From contig NC_003283.11 in the NCBI RefSeq assembly GCF_000002985.6, positions 18,291,501 to 18,355,500 on the forward strand: a stretch of DNA of 64,000 nucleotides, read 5' to 3'. Below, in pieces: positions 32,208-43,989 of this stretch. The notes beneath the pieces were generated by a model that was given only the letters and a program-made list of their open reading frames with translations, had not been told where the DNA came from and ran no database searches. This stretch comes from Caenorhabditis elegans. Taxonomy: Eukaryota; Nematoda; Chromadorea; Rhabditida; Rhabditidae. Numbering within the stretch: the stretch's first letter is position 1; the number at the start of each line of letters is the position of its first letter. Both the position numbers and the translations under genes were made by a program.

Positions 32208-33038
32208 GGTGGAGTAGCGCCAGTGGGGAATTTGCTTTAAAACATGCCTATGGTACCACAATGACCAAATATCATAGTAAAAAAATTGTAAAAAATTTTC
32301 TAAATTTTATATGATTTTTTGAAAATTGAAAAAATCTCAATTTGCATCAAATTTTAGTTTGAATTAGCGCCAATAGTTCGATGTTCGATGGAGCGCGCTT
32401 GCATTATTTTAACTTTTATTGATTAATTTGTCTTATTTTTGATTGATTTTTCACGTTTTTTTGAGTAATTTTACTGGAAATTTAATGAAAAAATCAAGAT
32501 ATATGTAGATTTTTTATTAAAAAGCGGACGCTAAAGCCTAAATCTTTGAAATAGATTATTTCAGGCTCAACGTCGTTGAAAAACGTACTATCTCTGCTTT
32601 CAATTATTTTTAGTGAACAATCTACATTTATCTTGAATTTTTCATTAAATTTCCAGTGAAATTATTCAAAAAAGCATGAAAAATCAATCAAAAATCGGTC
32701 ATCGTGAACTTATCGCGTAAGCGACCTCTCTTTATAATTGATTACTTCTTACACTCTCCTGTAATAAACTTCTTCTCTCCTTGTCTCTCGCTCAATACAC
32801 AACAAAAAAAAAGGAAAAATTAATAAATAAAAGTTAAAATAATGCAAGCGCGCTCCATCGAACAGCGCACTATTGGCGGTAATTCAAATAGGAATTTGAT
32901 GCAATTCGAGATTTTTTCAATTTTCAAAAAATCATTTAAAATTTAGAAAATTTTTTTGAATTTTTTTATCATGATATTCGGTCATTGTGGCCCCATAGGC
33001 ATGTTTTAAAGCGATTTCCCCACTGGCGCTACACCACC
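32208..33038. mobile_element. TIR element, GGTGGAGTAGCGCCAGTGGG family
   Basis: Ends GGTGGAGTAGCGCCAGTGGG (32208) and CCCCACTGGCGCTACACCACC (to 33038) are inverted, and the inverted similarity extends over about 220 bp. It includes GGAGCGCGCTTGCATTATTT and its complement. An inner hairpin lies at about 32520-32650. Flanking TTTAA/TTAA on both sides may be a target duplication. It is non-coding. The element at 1-500 is a diverged relative. Confidence 0.8.
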
Positions 33039-33039
33039 T

Positions 33040-33534
33040 TTAAAAAAATCGAATTAGCCTATTCATTCTTCAGGGGCTCGAGAAATGTGCGATACCGCCA
33101 ATTATTTATTCCTCATTGTCAGTTTGTTCTGTAATAAACTACCCATCTTCTCTTCCTCGTCTCGTTTTCAGTGCACGACATGTCAAGAAAAGGTGACATT
33201 TGTCGGCCAGAAAAGTCTCTTATCAGCACTTTCTTCCCGTGATATACCCCCCATATTCATTTGTTTACCCATCTTCCTAGTAATTCCAGCTAGTCGCACA
33301 GTCTTTTTGCAATATAAAGTGTCATTTAAGAATTGGTTCCTATGTTTTTGCTTATGTCTGTTAAGTGAGCGTAGCTAATTTTTGTTTAAAGCAAGTGGAC
33401 CCGCTCCAAAGCCTAGGAGTACCCAATAAGTTTTGTGCTTAAATTCATAAATTTCTCCTGCGCTGTATGTTCGTTTCAATAAGTTTGAGGGAACATCTTT
33501 TGAATATGTTTTATTCAGAAAATTTTTTTGAAAC
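33040..33534. other. Upstream region of the tandem-unit gene
   Basis: The ORF at 33085-33378 has a hydrophobic, low-complexity translation that I do not trust. A TTATTCAG acceptor at 33511-33518 lies 16 bases before the ATG at 33535, consistent with a trans-splice site. Confidence 0.4.
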
Positions 33535-34403
33535 ATGGGCAACACAGCTAACACCTTACCTGGCGATTTGGATGCGGTTCACAATGCCAAAACAGGTATG
33601 AAATATTAATCATGCGTTATTAAGGAAGTGTGGGTTAGCTCTTCAAACAATTATTGCAGTTATCAGTATGACGCAAGACTGTATCAAAAAGAAAAGATAT
33701 TTAACAAATATGGAAGTGCAAAAATCGTATGTTTGTATTAAAAAAGTCGGCGGATATGTACGTTGGTTGACTGATAAAAATCCGCCGGACAACGTGGTAA
33801 AGTACTTTGGAATCCTCTACAAAAACTTAGAGGAAATATCGTCTGTAACTGAAATGCACGGAATCAGCATCTATGAGGTACTTACTTAAAAAGATATAGC
33901 TCCGTGTATATTTGCAGAAAAAAGTTAACGATGCAAATGCTCTTATGTGTTTTATGCGGGAGACACTTTTGAACAAAGGTAAAAAGAATCAGCGGCGTTT
34001 CCAAGAGGCATGCTATACATCTTCTCCGACTGGTCTGGGATTGGTATTGTTTCAAATTATTCGCACAAAAAACTATACCTAGCATCTGCAGGAACTTATA
34101 AAGAATCTAGACCACTTCGACTCATTGCCCACTGATAACAAGTCGTGTAGCGCTATTGATGCCGCGCTTGCTCAATACGTGAGTGGAATTTTTTTCCGAT
34201 TAAAAATTGAAGGATCTGTAATTTTGATTTTTTATTTTCATTCATGTTTCAAAAACGTAGAAGTTTTTAAACAAACTGTCACTGCCTATTATCAGCTCTT
34301 CCTGGAAGCCTATCACAATGGATTGTTCTGGAAAGAAATTGGCGGAATTGACATATTGCACGAAGCAGTTATTATGTTAAAAGATAATATGGCAGTTTTC
34401 TAG
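33535..34403 (+). CDS. Unrecognised family, tandem unit 1 (possibly truncated)
   Basis: Exons are 33535-33595 (MGNTANTLPGDLDAVHNAKT), 33660-33877, 33918-34043 (126 nt), 34092-34178 and 34296-34403, all phase-consistent. The MGN start would allow N-myristoylation, but that is inference. Features shared with unit 2 are GGYVRWLTDKNPPDNVV (matching LGGLVIGWADDEPDDEV), the 126-nt exon ending in P.G.LGL, the helix ELIKNLDHFDS, and LFLEAYHNGLFW (matching LLIDAYYNGLCW). The frame stops at TAG 34401-34403. One base away another frame continues for about 30 codons to a strong donor (AGAAGA|gtgagt at 34495/34496) whose phase fits unit 2. The two units may therefore be one gene split by a frameshift. Function unknown. 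Confidence 0.6.
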
Positions 34404-34714
34404 ATAATTATCAAGTGAGAAATGAATTTCGGGAGCGCTTGATAGATGTGAAACTTGTCAAGAACCAATCTCAACCGGACCCTTCTAAGAGAAGAGTGAG
34501 TTATCGTAAAAAATAAAATTTGAGTCAAGAATGATTCGGGTTAATAAAAGAAACAGGTTGAGAGAAATACCGATTAACGGGAGCACAACACAGTTTTTTT
34601 TGTTGGGAAATTCAGATTTACTTTTGCCAGCACAATTGCAAACGTATTATATCACAACTTCAAAAAACACTTGCAAACATAAAAAATAACAATTATTTCA
34701 TTATTTATATTTAG
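34404..34714. other. Linker between tandem units
   Basis: It contains a frame-shifted continuation (DNYQVRNEFRERLIDVKLVK, about 34405-34495) ending at a consensus donor. After it come an AATAAA at about 34541 and a TATATTTAG acceptor at 34714. Confidence 0.45.
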
Positions 34715-37381
34715 GAGTGCCTTCCCTTGAACATCCCTAACGAAAAGTCACTGAATGATAAAATCAAAGCTGTTAAGAAGTGTCTCAAATCAAATGAAGA
34801 AGTTATCAAAGCAGTGGTTGCTGTCACTTTTATAATTGAAAAGTGTGCCAAGACCGCTGGAGTGTTGTTGCCGGGCCCTGTGAAATTCGGTTTGACCGCT
34901 ATCGCAAAACTCGGCGGTCTCGTCATTGGATGGGCTGATGATGAGCCGGACGATGAAGTGCGGAAACAACTCAGTGAGGTGCAGGAGCACTTTCACCTTC
35001 TCGGAAAACAAATTGAAGATCTATCTGATAATATGAAACTCTTGTTTGCTGATCTCAAATCCTTCATGACGGCATTAGATTTTTTCAAGGTAGTTATCGA
35101 AGAACATATTGTAGCATACTTGTGCGCATAAAATTATGTACAGAAATTCCTAGAACGTTTCCAAACTTTAAAGACCTTTCCGGGAACTTCCAAGACATGT
35201 ACAGAAAGTTTAAACTTGCGAAAAGTTGATCTAGTTGTTAGAAGGCTCTTGTTTGTTGAAAATTTGAATTCCCCACCAAAAATTTTCTGGCTAGTTCGAA
35301 AATAATTCCTAGGCATTGTAAGACTATCAAAACAAACACGATACATGTTCAAATGGTAAAAGTTCAGAATGAAGTTGCAACGGCAGAAACATTGCTGGTC
35401 TACATGAGACGCACAATTTCGCATCCAAGCAAACACAGCGTTAGGGTATTCCGAGAACATTGCCAAGCAACACCACCTGGCCGTTTGGGACTGGTAAGTG
35501 CGCTTTTACGAAAAAAAAAGCATATGAACTTTTTCATTGAAGAATCTTATCAAAAAATTGAACCACGACCCGTCAAATCCTCTGCGGTTGGCCTTGGAAG
35601 CAGATCAAATACCAAAAAGAGCCACGTATAACAAATGGAAATCGACATTTGACGCCGTGCTGGCTCAATGCGTTAGCATAAAAAAATGTTGAACATATAT
35701 CAAAAAAATCTATTTCAGCTCCTTATTGACGCTTATTATAACGGGCTATGTTGGGACGGTGAATGTAAAGAAGCGGAGGTGTTGAACAATGCATTCGATG
35801 AGTATAACAAACGAATGGACGAACTGCACAATGAATATTGTAAAAAATCCGATTACTGGAGACACACTCTGGATATTGTGTATGGTGTGCAAGATGAATA
35901 TAAATCGTACTCGAACCAACAAAAGGCTGAGATTTTGAAAGAGAGGATGGAGGAATTTTTGACAAAGTGAGTAGTTTTGCGGCAACATCTTGTTTTATAA
36001 TACCTCCTGTCACAGAGGCACATGCCTCTTCCCTTTACCTTACTATTGAGCGCCTGGTTAGGATCCAAGTCTTAGCTCATCCAACTTTATATAGGTACCG
36101 ACACGGTCCGGGTGTTGAATATCATTTATCATTATGTTGTTTGATTTTTGATCTGTGGGTTTTGAACTCTGTAGTTTGTAGTCTCGATCACACCAGAGAT
36201 GTCCCATAAGCTTTGCCCCTTTTGTGACGTCATCACGAATTCGCGGGAAATTTAAGTTTGCTAACAATACGAAAACATTTTGGCAGGAATTCAAATTTAA
36301 AAAAAATATTTTGGCGGGGGTGGCACTGTAGGGTTACTGTAGGGTTACTGTAGTTAAGGAAAAATTTTGTTTTAAGCACTTGAAGAGACATTGGCTCGAG
36401 AATCGGTGGGTGATATTGTCAAGTTACTTTGATATTTTTATAATTTCCAGAATGTTCTGGAAAAAGTTAAAGATTCCACCTTTTTTCCTGGGACATTTTT
36501 GAAAAATGGTGATTTATGTGTCATTTTAAATTTCGCCAGTCCTTGGATATAACAAAGGTGGTTGAATGTAGTTAAACAGGCCGGAGGCGGTGGAGCTCGA
36601 TGGCTGCTTGTGCAAGACTGAAGAAGATGGTGCCTCAATAATGAATAATCAACAATAATGAAAAAAATAGCCCTGTCCCACATCTCTCACTGTCAGAAAA
36701 GCCCCAACTACTCAAAGAGTAAAAACATTTAATATGTATTTAATATGAATTTTTTTCAGCGACGTCTTCTACATTGTCGTCTTTGATTGCAAAAGTTTTT
36801 TCACCAAACTTTTTTCCCCTTATGCTTATGTGATCAGCTGTGATTCCAATAGTGGGAATGTGTTGAAGTCCATTGATCGTGGTGAATGTCACGTTTGGAT
36901 CTACCGAAGCGTCGGACTTAACACCTATGAAAATTATACGACCCGAATGATAGATTTTATGAGAACTTTTGAGCCCAGCTCTCAAATCCTACAAACTTGG
37001 ATTCAAAAAAATTGCAATACATCGCCTTTTGACGCAGCAAGAGATATCCAGTTAATACTGGGAATTCATTGTGATTTCGTTGGAATGGTTCATATGAAGC
37101 GGCGCCCGTGGGTTGAAATTGCAAACAGCGAGCATCGATTGGGGCCAGGACGAGACATTATGGACCTCCTTGTCTATTACAATTTATTGTTTCCGTTATT
37201 TAAAAATGACAACTTTTTTCAAGTGAAAACAAATTTCTCTTGGTTGCCGGAATTCATTGAACGTTTTTTTAATGCATTTTGTTACATTTAATAGTTGAAT
37301 TATCTAATTTCCACTTACCTTTTTTTATTTCAATAGGTGTACTTTACTAATGGCATCTATGTACTAGTCATGAACAAATAA
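34715..37381 (+). CDS. Unrecognised family, tandem unit 2 (multi-exon)
   Basis: Phase-consistent exons: 34715-35089, 35368-35493 (126 nt), 35543-35671, 35719-35966, 36760-37222 and 37337-37381. The first encodes helices with a long apolar stretch (VVAVTFIIEKCAKTAGVLLP) followed by LGGLVIGWADDEPDDEVRKQ and an amphipathic helix (LLGKQIEDLSDNMKLL). Then come MRRTISHPSKHSV, LLIDAYYNGLCWDGECKEAE and a coiled-coil-like acidic region. The large 3' exon encodes FYIVVFDCKSFFTKLFS, DRGECHVWIYRSVG, HCDFVGMVHMKRRPWVEIAN and, after a final intron, VYFTNGIYVLVMNK. One extra exon may lie in 35140-35230 but its frame is unclear. AATAAA overlaps the stop. No start codon is seen unless it is spliced to unit 1. 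Function unknown. Confidence 0.65.
35967..36759. other. Large intron of unit 2
   Basis: About 790 bp. It contains a short GTAGGGTTACT repeat near 36325-36355 and no recognisable exon. Confidence 0.5.
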
Positions 37382-37611
37382 ATCAGAGCAACTTGTCCGT
37401 AAAAATTAAAGAAATTTTGGTTAGCTGGTGTTTGTGTGTACGTTTCATAAATTTTCAACAACTACGCAGAATGAATTCAGAATATTTATTTTCTGATCAA
37501 AATTAGCAAATTTCCTACCCGACTGAAACCAGGTAGAGGAGATCAAAATGTACAATATAGACGGATTCTTCTCGTAGAGAAGATAATAAAAAATTATAAA
37601 CAGAGACAAAT

Positions 37612-39677
37612 TTAGACCAAAACTCTGTAGGAAAGTGAGTTTTTCCGTGTGTTCTGTGGGATCAGGTGCTCCAAATCTTCCAAACTGGATGCCTTTTTGA
37701 GTTTTCTCTGCAATTTTTCTTGAACACGGCTCAAGCTTGCCATTCTGGAGATTGATGGTGAAGAGTGGAGGTTTTTGGTGAAATGTGGAGTTTGCATGGT
37801 GGAGGTTGGGAGAACTGGGACATCATCCTGGAAATTAGACAATCAGAGGGTTTTCTGGAAGGTATAGGCAAAATGAGCTCAGAGCTTAAAAATTTGAAAG
37901 TATTTGTTAAAAACTAAACAAATTGCGGCAGTATCGAGAATTGCGCCAAGACACCAAAAATGCGCCAAGGCACCAAAAAAACGCCAAGGTCGATATTATA
38001 CTCATTTGAAAGCCCTTAAGAAACTGAACTCAAAAACCTTAATTTTAGAGAGCTCTGCCCAAAATGAAGTTAGATACGGCTGTATCAAGAATTGCACCAA
38101 TGCACCGAAAAAGCGCAAAGGTTCATATGGTCTCATTTAAAAAGCGCCAATGCTAATATTATACTTATATAAAAGCACTTAACAAGCTGAGCTCAAAAAC
38201 ATTCAATTTATAGAGTTCTGCCCAAAATCAAGCTAGATAGGGAAGTATCGAGAATTGTGCCAAGGCACGAGAAAGGCGCCAGTGCACCGAAAAAGCGCAA
38301 AGGTCGATGTTGTACTTATTTGAAAGCCCTTACAAGATGAATTTTGAAATTAAAACAATTTTCAAACTAAGTCTAAATTGGACAAACTACATGTGTATCT
38401 AGAATTGCCCCAAGGCACAGGAAAGGCACCAAGGCACTGAAAAAGCGCCAAGGTTGATATCGTACATATTTTGAAGTTAAAAACAAACTGAGTTTAAAAT
38501 TCAAACAAGTCTTGAACATGGACAAAAACTGAACAAACTATAGGCATATCAAGAATTGCGCCAAGGCACCAGAAATGCGCCAAGGCACCAAAAAAGCGCA
38601 AATGTGGATTTTGTACTTATTTGAAAGCACTTGACTTTGAAAGCAACTGAGCTCAGAATTCTAACGATTTTTGAATAAAGTCAAAAACTAAACAAACTAC
38701 AGGTTATCTAGAATTGCGCCAAGGCACGAGAAAGGCGCCAAGGCACTGAAAAAGCGCCAAGGTTGATATTGTACATATTTTGAAGTTAAAAACAAACTGA
38801 GTTTTTAATTTAAAAAATTATTGAATTAGGTGAAAAACTCAACAAATTACGGCAGTATCGAGAATTGCGCCAAGGCACGAGAAATGCGCCAAGGCACCAA
38901 AAAAGCGCAAATGTGGATTTTGTACTTATTTGAAAGCACTTGACGAACTGAGCTCAGAATTCTAACGATTTTTGAATAAAGTCAAAAACTGGACAAACTA
39001 CAGGTTATCTAGAATTGCGCCAAGGCACCAGAAATGCGCCAATGCACCGAAAACGCGCCAAGGTCGATATTATACTAATTTTGAAGCTTAAAACAAGCTG
39101 AGTTCAAAAATAAAAGAATAGTTGGATTTAGTCAAAAAAGGAACAAATTACAGGTGTATCGAGAATTGCGCCAAGACACGAGAAATGCGCCTAGGCTCCA
39201 AAAAAGCGCCAAGGTAGATACTATACTCATTTTGAAGCTAGAAACGAGCTGAGTTCAAAAATCAAAGGACTGTTGGTGTAAGTCAAAAATAGGAAGATAT
39301 TACGGCAGTATCGAGAACTGCGCCAAGGCACCAGAAACGCGCCAATGCACCGAAAAAGCGCCAAGGTCGATATTATACTTATTTGAAAGCTAAAAACGAG
39401 CTGAGTTCAAAATTTATAGAATTAGAGAGCGGTTACAATAAATTTTTGCGATTCTAACAAGTTTTCAAAATTTTCAAAAAATAATTTTTCAACTAACCAC
39501 TCCAACAGGAATATGAATTGAGTGATTGCTTGTGGTAGACTCTGTAGATGGTCTTCTATAGTTCTTAGCTGTCGAAAACTTTGAGAAGTCACCAGTAGAA
39601 CGTGAAGCTTTGAAATCCGGAGTATGATGGAATCCCGAGAACTCTGAGAGGATTTCAGCAAAGAATTTGACCTTCAT
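37612..39677 (-). CDS. Small basic protein, paralog A of a three-gene family
   Basis: Exon 1 (39677-39498, 60 codons) encodes MKVKFFAEILSEFSGFHHTP, a Ser/Thr-rich stretch with RRPSTES, and HSIHIPVGV ending at GTG|gttagt. Exon 2 (37827-37612) adds 71 residues: DDVPVLPTSTMQTPH, SISRMASLSRVQEKLQRKLK, ASSLEDLEHLIPQNTRKNSL and YRVLV before TAA. The ATG follows TTTTCAG by two bases, a probable trans-splice acceptor. Exon-1 layout and intron position match paralogs B (48388-47640) and C (58648-58944). The 1.67-kb intron is almost entirely a tandem repeat array. No known domain is seen; repeated R-x-x-S sites suggest a phosphoregulated protein (inference). Confidence 0.7.
37925..39405 (+). repeat. 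Tandem array of about 155-bp units (GCGCCAAGGCAC)
   Basis: About ten units start with GAATTGCGCCAAGGCACC-type sequence, at about 37932, 38091, 38252, 38404, 38553, 38711, 38863, 39014, 39165 and 39316. Within each unit GCGCCAAGG recurs two or three times. The array fills the intron of paralog A. Confidence 0.9.
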
Positions 39678-39679
39678 AA

Positions 39680-41000
39680 CTGAAAATAGGACAAAGTTAG
39701 TGAAAAAATATAAAATGTATAAATTTTACATTTTAAAACAAGAACAAGAAACAATAAAGTAAAAAGTGATCACCTCCAATCCCCTTATATACCCTCCCCA
39801 CCGTTAGGCTCCGCCCATTTCCCTCTGGAACATCATAGAACGTGTGACACTGTGGAGCGACTACAAGATTCAGAAAAGTGTTCACTAGTCAGAAAATACT
39901 ATGACTACATAACTGGAGAGTGGTGAAATTGAGGGTGGAAAGCGAAAATAGGCGTCACTAATTGGATTGTTGTGTTAAGGGAAACACAACTTTTCGGGCG
40001 GTGACAAAATTTTTCGTAGGAAGCTAAAATGTTCGTTGCAAATGTTATGAGTCATTGAAGCCAGCTTAGGCTTAGGCCTAGAATTAGGCTTAGGCTTACG
40101 CTTACGATTTGGCATAAGCTTATTCTATTGATGGGAAAAATCTACAATAACCTTACATTAATTCACAGTATACGGTAATTGACCGACATTTTACTATACT
40201 TTATCAGCATTTTTCCCTGCATCAACAAGCCGTATTTCTGTTAAATTAAGTGCCTGTATTCAGCCAATCTATGTATATTCATCAGCAGTCCTGTTATTAC
40301 CTTAGCTACTCTGTTCACAATTACAGTACCGTATTGTCACTCAAAAACATCAAATAGTGACACAATAATTAGTCTGCGTGACTTTTACAAAACACAATTT
40401 TTAATAGTGTTCAACAAGAGATCTTTGTTAGACAGTGCAATGATTGAAATGACGTAGCTTATCATTACAGATAATGGACATTATGTATTAAACAATTGCC
40501 TACGTGAATTTTACAGAACACAATATTAGCAGTGTTCTGCATCGAACTCATGTTAGACAGTGCAAAAATCACAAAGCGTTGAAGGGGTACTGTATTTTCT
40601 TACAAGTGTTACGGTATTTAAAGTTAACTTAATAGGCTAGACCAGTGACCTTAAGTAATATAGTCAATTGGTATACATATGGCATACGGTAATTACCGTA
40701 TTAGTTTTATACGCCTTTAATGTATAGTAACATAACGTAGATGTAGCAGATATTAACGTACTTAACATATGTATTAGTACAGTAACCAACGTTAGACCTA
40801 CCGTAACCTACAGTAATCCTAAATATACCGTAATGTTTTAAAACAACACCTTACTAAAAAACAAACCATAGATGATGTCAGTAGTCTGTCAATAAAGACA
40901 TACTTGAATTTTAAGTGTTTTGTTTTGTTTTGATGTTTTTTTTTTCAAGTAGAGTGGCTATAACATATGATTAACACAACAAAAACCTAAATATTTAAAG
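39680..41000. other. Intergenic, with TTAGGC patch
   Basis: AT-rich with no gene seen. CTTAGGCTTAGGCCTAGAAT at 40064-40110 is a degenerate telomere-type repeat. At 40370-40570 two diverged copies of a GTGACTTTTACAAAACACAA-type segment form a short direct repeat. Confidence 0.5.
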
Positions 41001-41012
41001 TTTTTCCCAAGT

Positions 41013-43291
41013 GTGTACTCCTCTCGGACAAGAAGCATTAGCTTAATCAACTTAATAATTAACGATATAACGATATTAACCCTATATTAACAACCTTTAG
41101 GTGATATCAGTAGTTGCTTGTTTTTGTGATTTTTTTTTGAATAGAGTGAATATATCATATACATATATGATTGAAACAACGAAAATTTCAAAATTGTGCT
41201 TTTTCCGTACTCCTCTCGGACAAGAGCTATTAACATATACTGCTTAATAATTATAACACTAATGATATTTACTATTAATTTAATAATGTACCTGTAGTAG
41301 TAATAACCAACTGGATCAAAAAAATGTCATTTCCAATTACTGTAGACATGAAGATAACGGGAGATATATTGCCGAACAAACTTTTTTTTATTAGCTGTCA
41401 ACATATATATTGATAAGAACAGGAACAACGTGAGTCGCGGTGAAAAATGTATTTACTATAGCAACCTGATGATCTTTGTATTAGGCAGCTGGTTCGAGAG
41501 GAGTACAAATGAAAAGTTTTTGAAGTTTTAAAGTTTTGAGAAATTTTTTTTAGACACTGTATATTATTTTCTAAAATTTAAAAAAAATTCGAAAAAATCT
41601 GAATTTTTTGAAAAAATTGTTTTTTTTTGGAAAATGTTCATAATTTTTCAAAAATAAAAAAATAAAAAAAAAACCAAAATTTTTTTTTGAAAACAGCTAA
41701 AATTGCTCCTATAATCGTAAAAGCATAAAACGTATTTAATTTTAAATCTGTGTACTCCTCTTGGACAAGCTAGAAGAGTGCTGAGTAACATCGTAATAGG
41801 GAACCCACATGAGTAGAAAACGCCAAAAAAAAAATTTAAAAATGAGGGTTTTGATTTTAAAACAGTTAATTCAGTCAATTTTGATATTTCGCTAAATTTT
41901 TAGAAAAAATGTCGAAAAAAATTTTTGGACGAAATTTTTAAAAATTGAAAAAAAACTCAAATTTTCCAAAAAAAAAATTTGTTTTCTGAAAACACCTCAA
42001 ATTGCTTTTATAATTATAAACCCATCATACATATTTATTTCTTGGCCTGTGTACTCCTCTCGGACAATCAGGGAATTCTACAGTATTGGATGTATCTCAA
42101 CTGAGCATGTTATATTCATAGTAACCTTGTATTAGTAGACCATTCACCTTTATGGCCTATAAAATGCCAAAAAATGCGTTGAAAATAGGTTTGCACTGCT
42201 GAAAATGACAAATTTAGACACTGTTTGTTATTTTCCGAATTTCAGAAAAAATTTCGAAAAAAAATTTTTGGACGAAATTTTTAAAAATTGAAAAAAAAAC
42301 TCAAATTTTCCAAAAAAAAATTTGTTTTCTGAAAACACCTCAAATTGCTTTTATAATTATAAACCCATCATACATATTTATTTCTTGGCCTGTGTACTCC
42401 TCTCGAACAAGCTAGAAGAGTATTGGATGCATCTCAAATTAACATGTTATAATCATAGTAGCCTTGTATTAGTGGAGTTGAACCTTTACATTTATGGCCT
42501 AGAAAATGCCAAAAAATGCGTTGAAAATAGGTTTGCACTGCTGAAAATGACAAATTTAGACACTGTTTGTTATTTTCCGAATTCCAGAAAAAATTTCGAA
42601 AAAAAATTTTTGGACGAAATTTTTCAAAACGAAAAAAATTCAAAATTTTCAAAAAAAATTGTTTTTTTCTGAAAACACCTCAAATTGCTTCTTAAATTAA
42701 ATACCATCATACATGATTAATTCTTATCATGTGTACTCCTCTCGGACAAGTTAGGAATCCTATAGTATTGGATGCATCTCGACTGAACAAGTTATGTTCA
42801 TAGTAGCCCATTTATGGCTTGAAAAATGCCGAGAAATATGTGCCAAATAGTAAATTTAGACACTGTTAGTTAATTTCTAAATTTCATAACAATTTTGAAA
42901 AAAAAACATTTTTTGGCCAAAATTTTCAAATTGAAAAAATTGAAACTTTTCAAAAAAATTTCTTTTTTCAAAAATATCTAAAATTGCACTTACGTCTATA
43001 AAACATTATATAAATTAGATTCTCAGCTTGTGTACTCCTCTCGGACAACCAAAGGATCCTACAGTACTTACATGATGACAAAAGAGTGATGTATGTCAAA
43101 TGGTGACAAATCTCAGAAACTAAAGAATTTTTGATCTATTGCGCAGAAAAACAGTAGCGATGATGATGACAATTTGTGGTGTTCAAACTAGATTTTTAGC
43201 CTTTCTTCAACACGGTTTTGATGGTTTTCTGTGGGGATTTCTGCAGAAAATTTGTGTAAACATTTCCAGCCGTGTACTCCTCTCGGACAAG
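41013..43291 (+). repeat. Array of AT-rich units with a conserved GTACTCCTCTCGGACAAG box
   Basis: The box occurs at about 41013, 41217, 41751, 42051, 42393, 42732, 43031 and 43272, once more in reverse near 41495. Spacing is mostly 240-340 bp. Between boxes the sequence is poly-A/T-rich and drifted, except for two closely similar units (about 41880-42060 and 42240-42400). The box is far better conserved than its surroundings. Confidence 0.85.
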
Positions 43292-43989
43292 TCATATGTA
43301 TTTTTTGATTGGATTTCCATTAACGGTAGTGTTTTGACAACGGAAAAATTGAATTTTTTGGTGGGTTTTAGGTGTTCCAAAGCCCAAAACATCAAGTGTT
43401 CAATGATAGAAAATTTATTTTTTCAGAAACTTCCAAAAAATCAGAGTTCAATTTGACCAAACTGCCGTTCCCTAACAGGATTATACTACACATGTATTTT
43501 CTGAATTTCCTCTAATTTCGTGGGAAATTTCAAACAATTTCAAAAGGATTATAAGTACCTAATAGACTAGATTTCTCGTAGTTTTGTAGAATTTTTTGGA
43601 GGAAAAATCTGTACACTACACGTGTAGGGGGCAGGCAGTCAAGTGGAAAAAGCTAGGAGAAAGAGATGTGTGAACTTTTCTGCCACATCTTGTAGTTTTC
43701 TTGTTTTAGTGAGGTAATTTTGGTTTGGAAGGAGATTGAGGACAAAAAGGTATGGGAAGTACAAAATTTGGCGCCTGAAATCAGATTCCGGGGACCGGGT
43801 AAGGACATCAACCTGACAATATTTTTATCACTGCGACACATAAAAGTGGCGAAAATTCAAAATTTTAGTTAAAATTATCGCAATTTTTTTTCAAAATTTT
43901 GAACCGCCATAAAGAAATTTTGAAAAATTCATGAGAAGTCTTATTACGAAATTCGTTCATTTGGGCACATTTTGGGTCTGTACCAGGAA

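Noticed and set aside
33085-33378. 97-codon ORF upstream of the tandem-unit gene
   Set aside because: Hydrophobic low-complexity translation crossing an apparent acceptor, with no matching exon.
34715-35089. Possible pore-forming or insecticidal-type toxin domain (apolar helix followed by a coiled helix)
   Set aside because: The pattern is generic for helical membrane-active or coiled proteins. No specific motif supports a toxin call, so the family is left unrecognised.
37925-39405. Repeated units considered as a CRISPR array
   Set aside because: Units are about 155 bp and diverged along their whole length, without short identical repeats alternating with unique spacers. The genome is eukaryotic.
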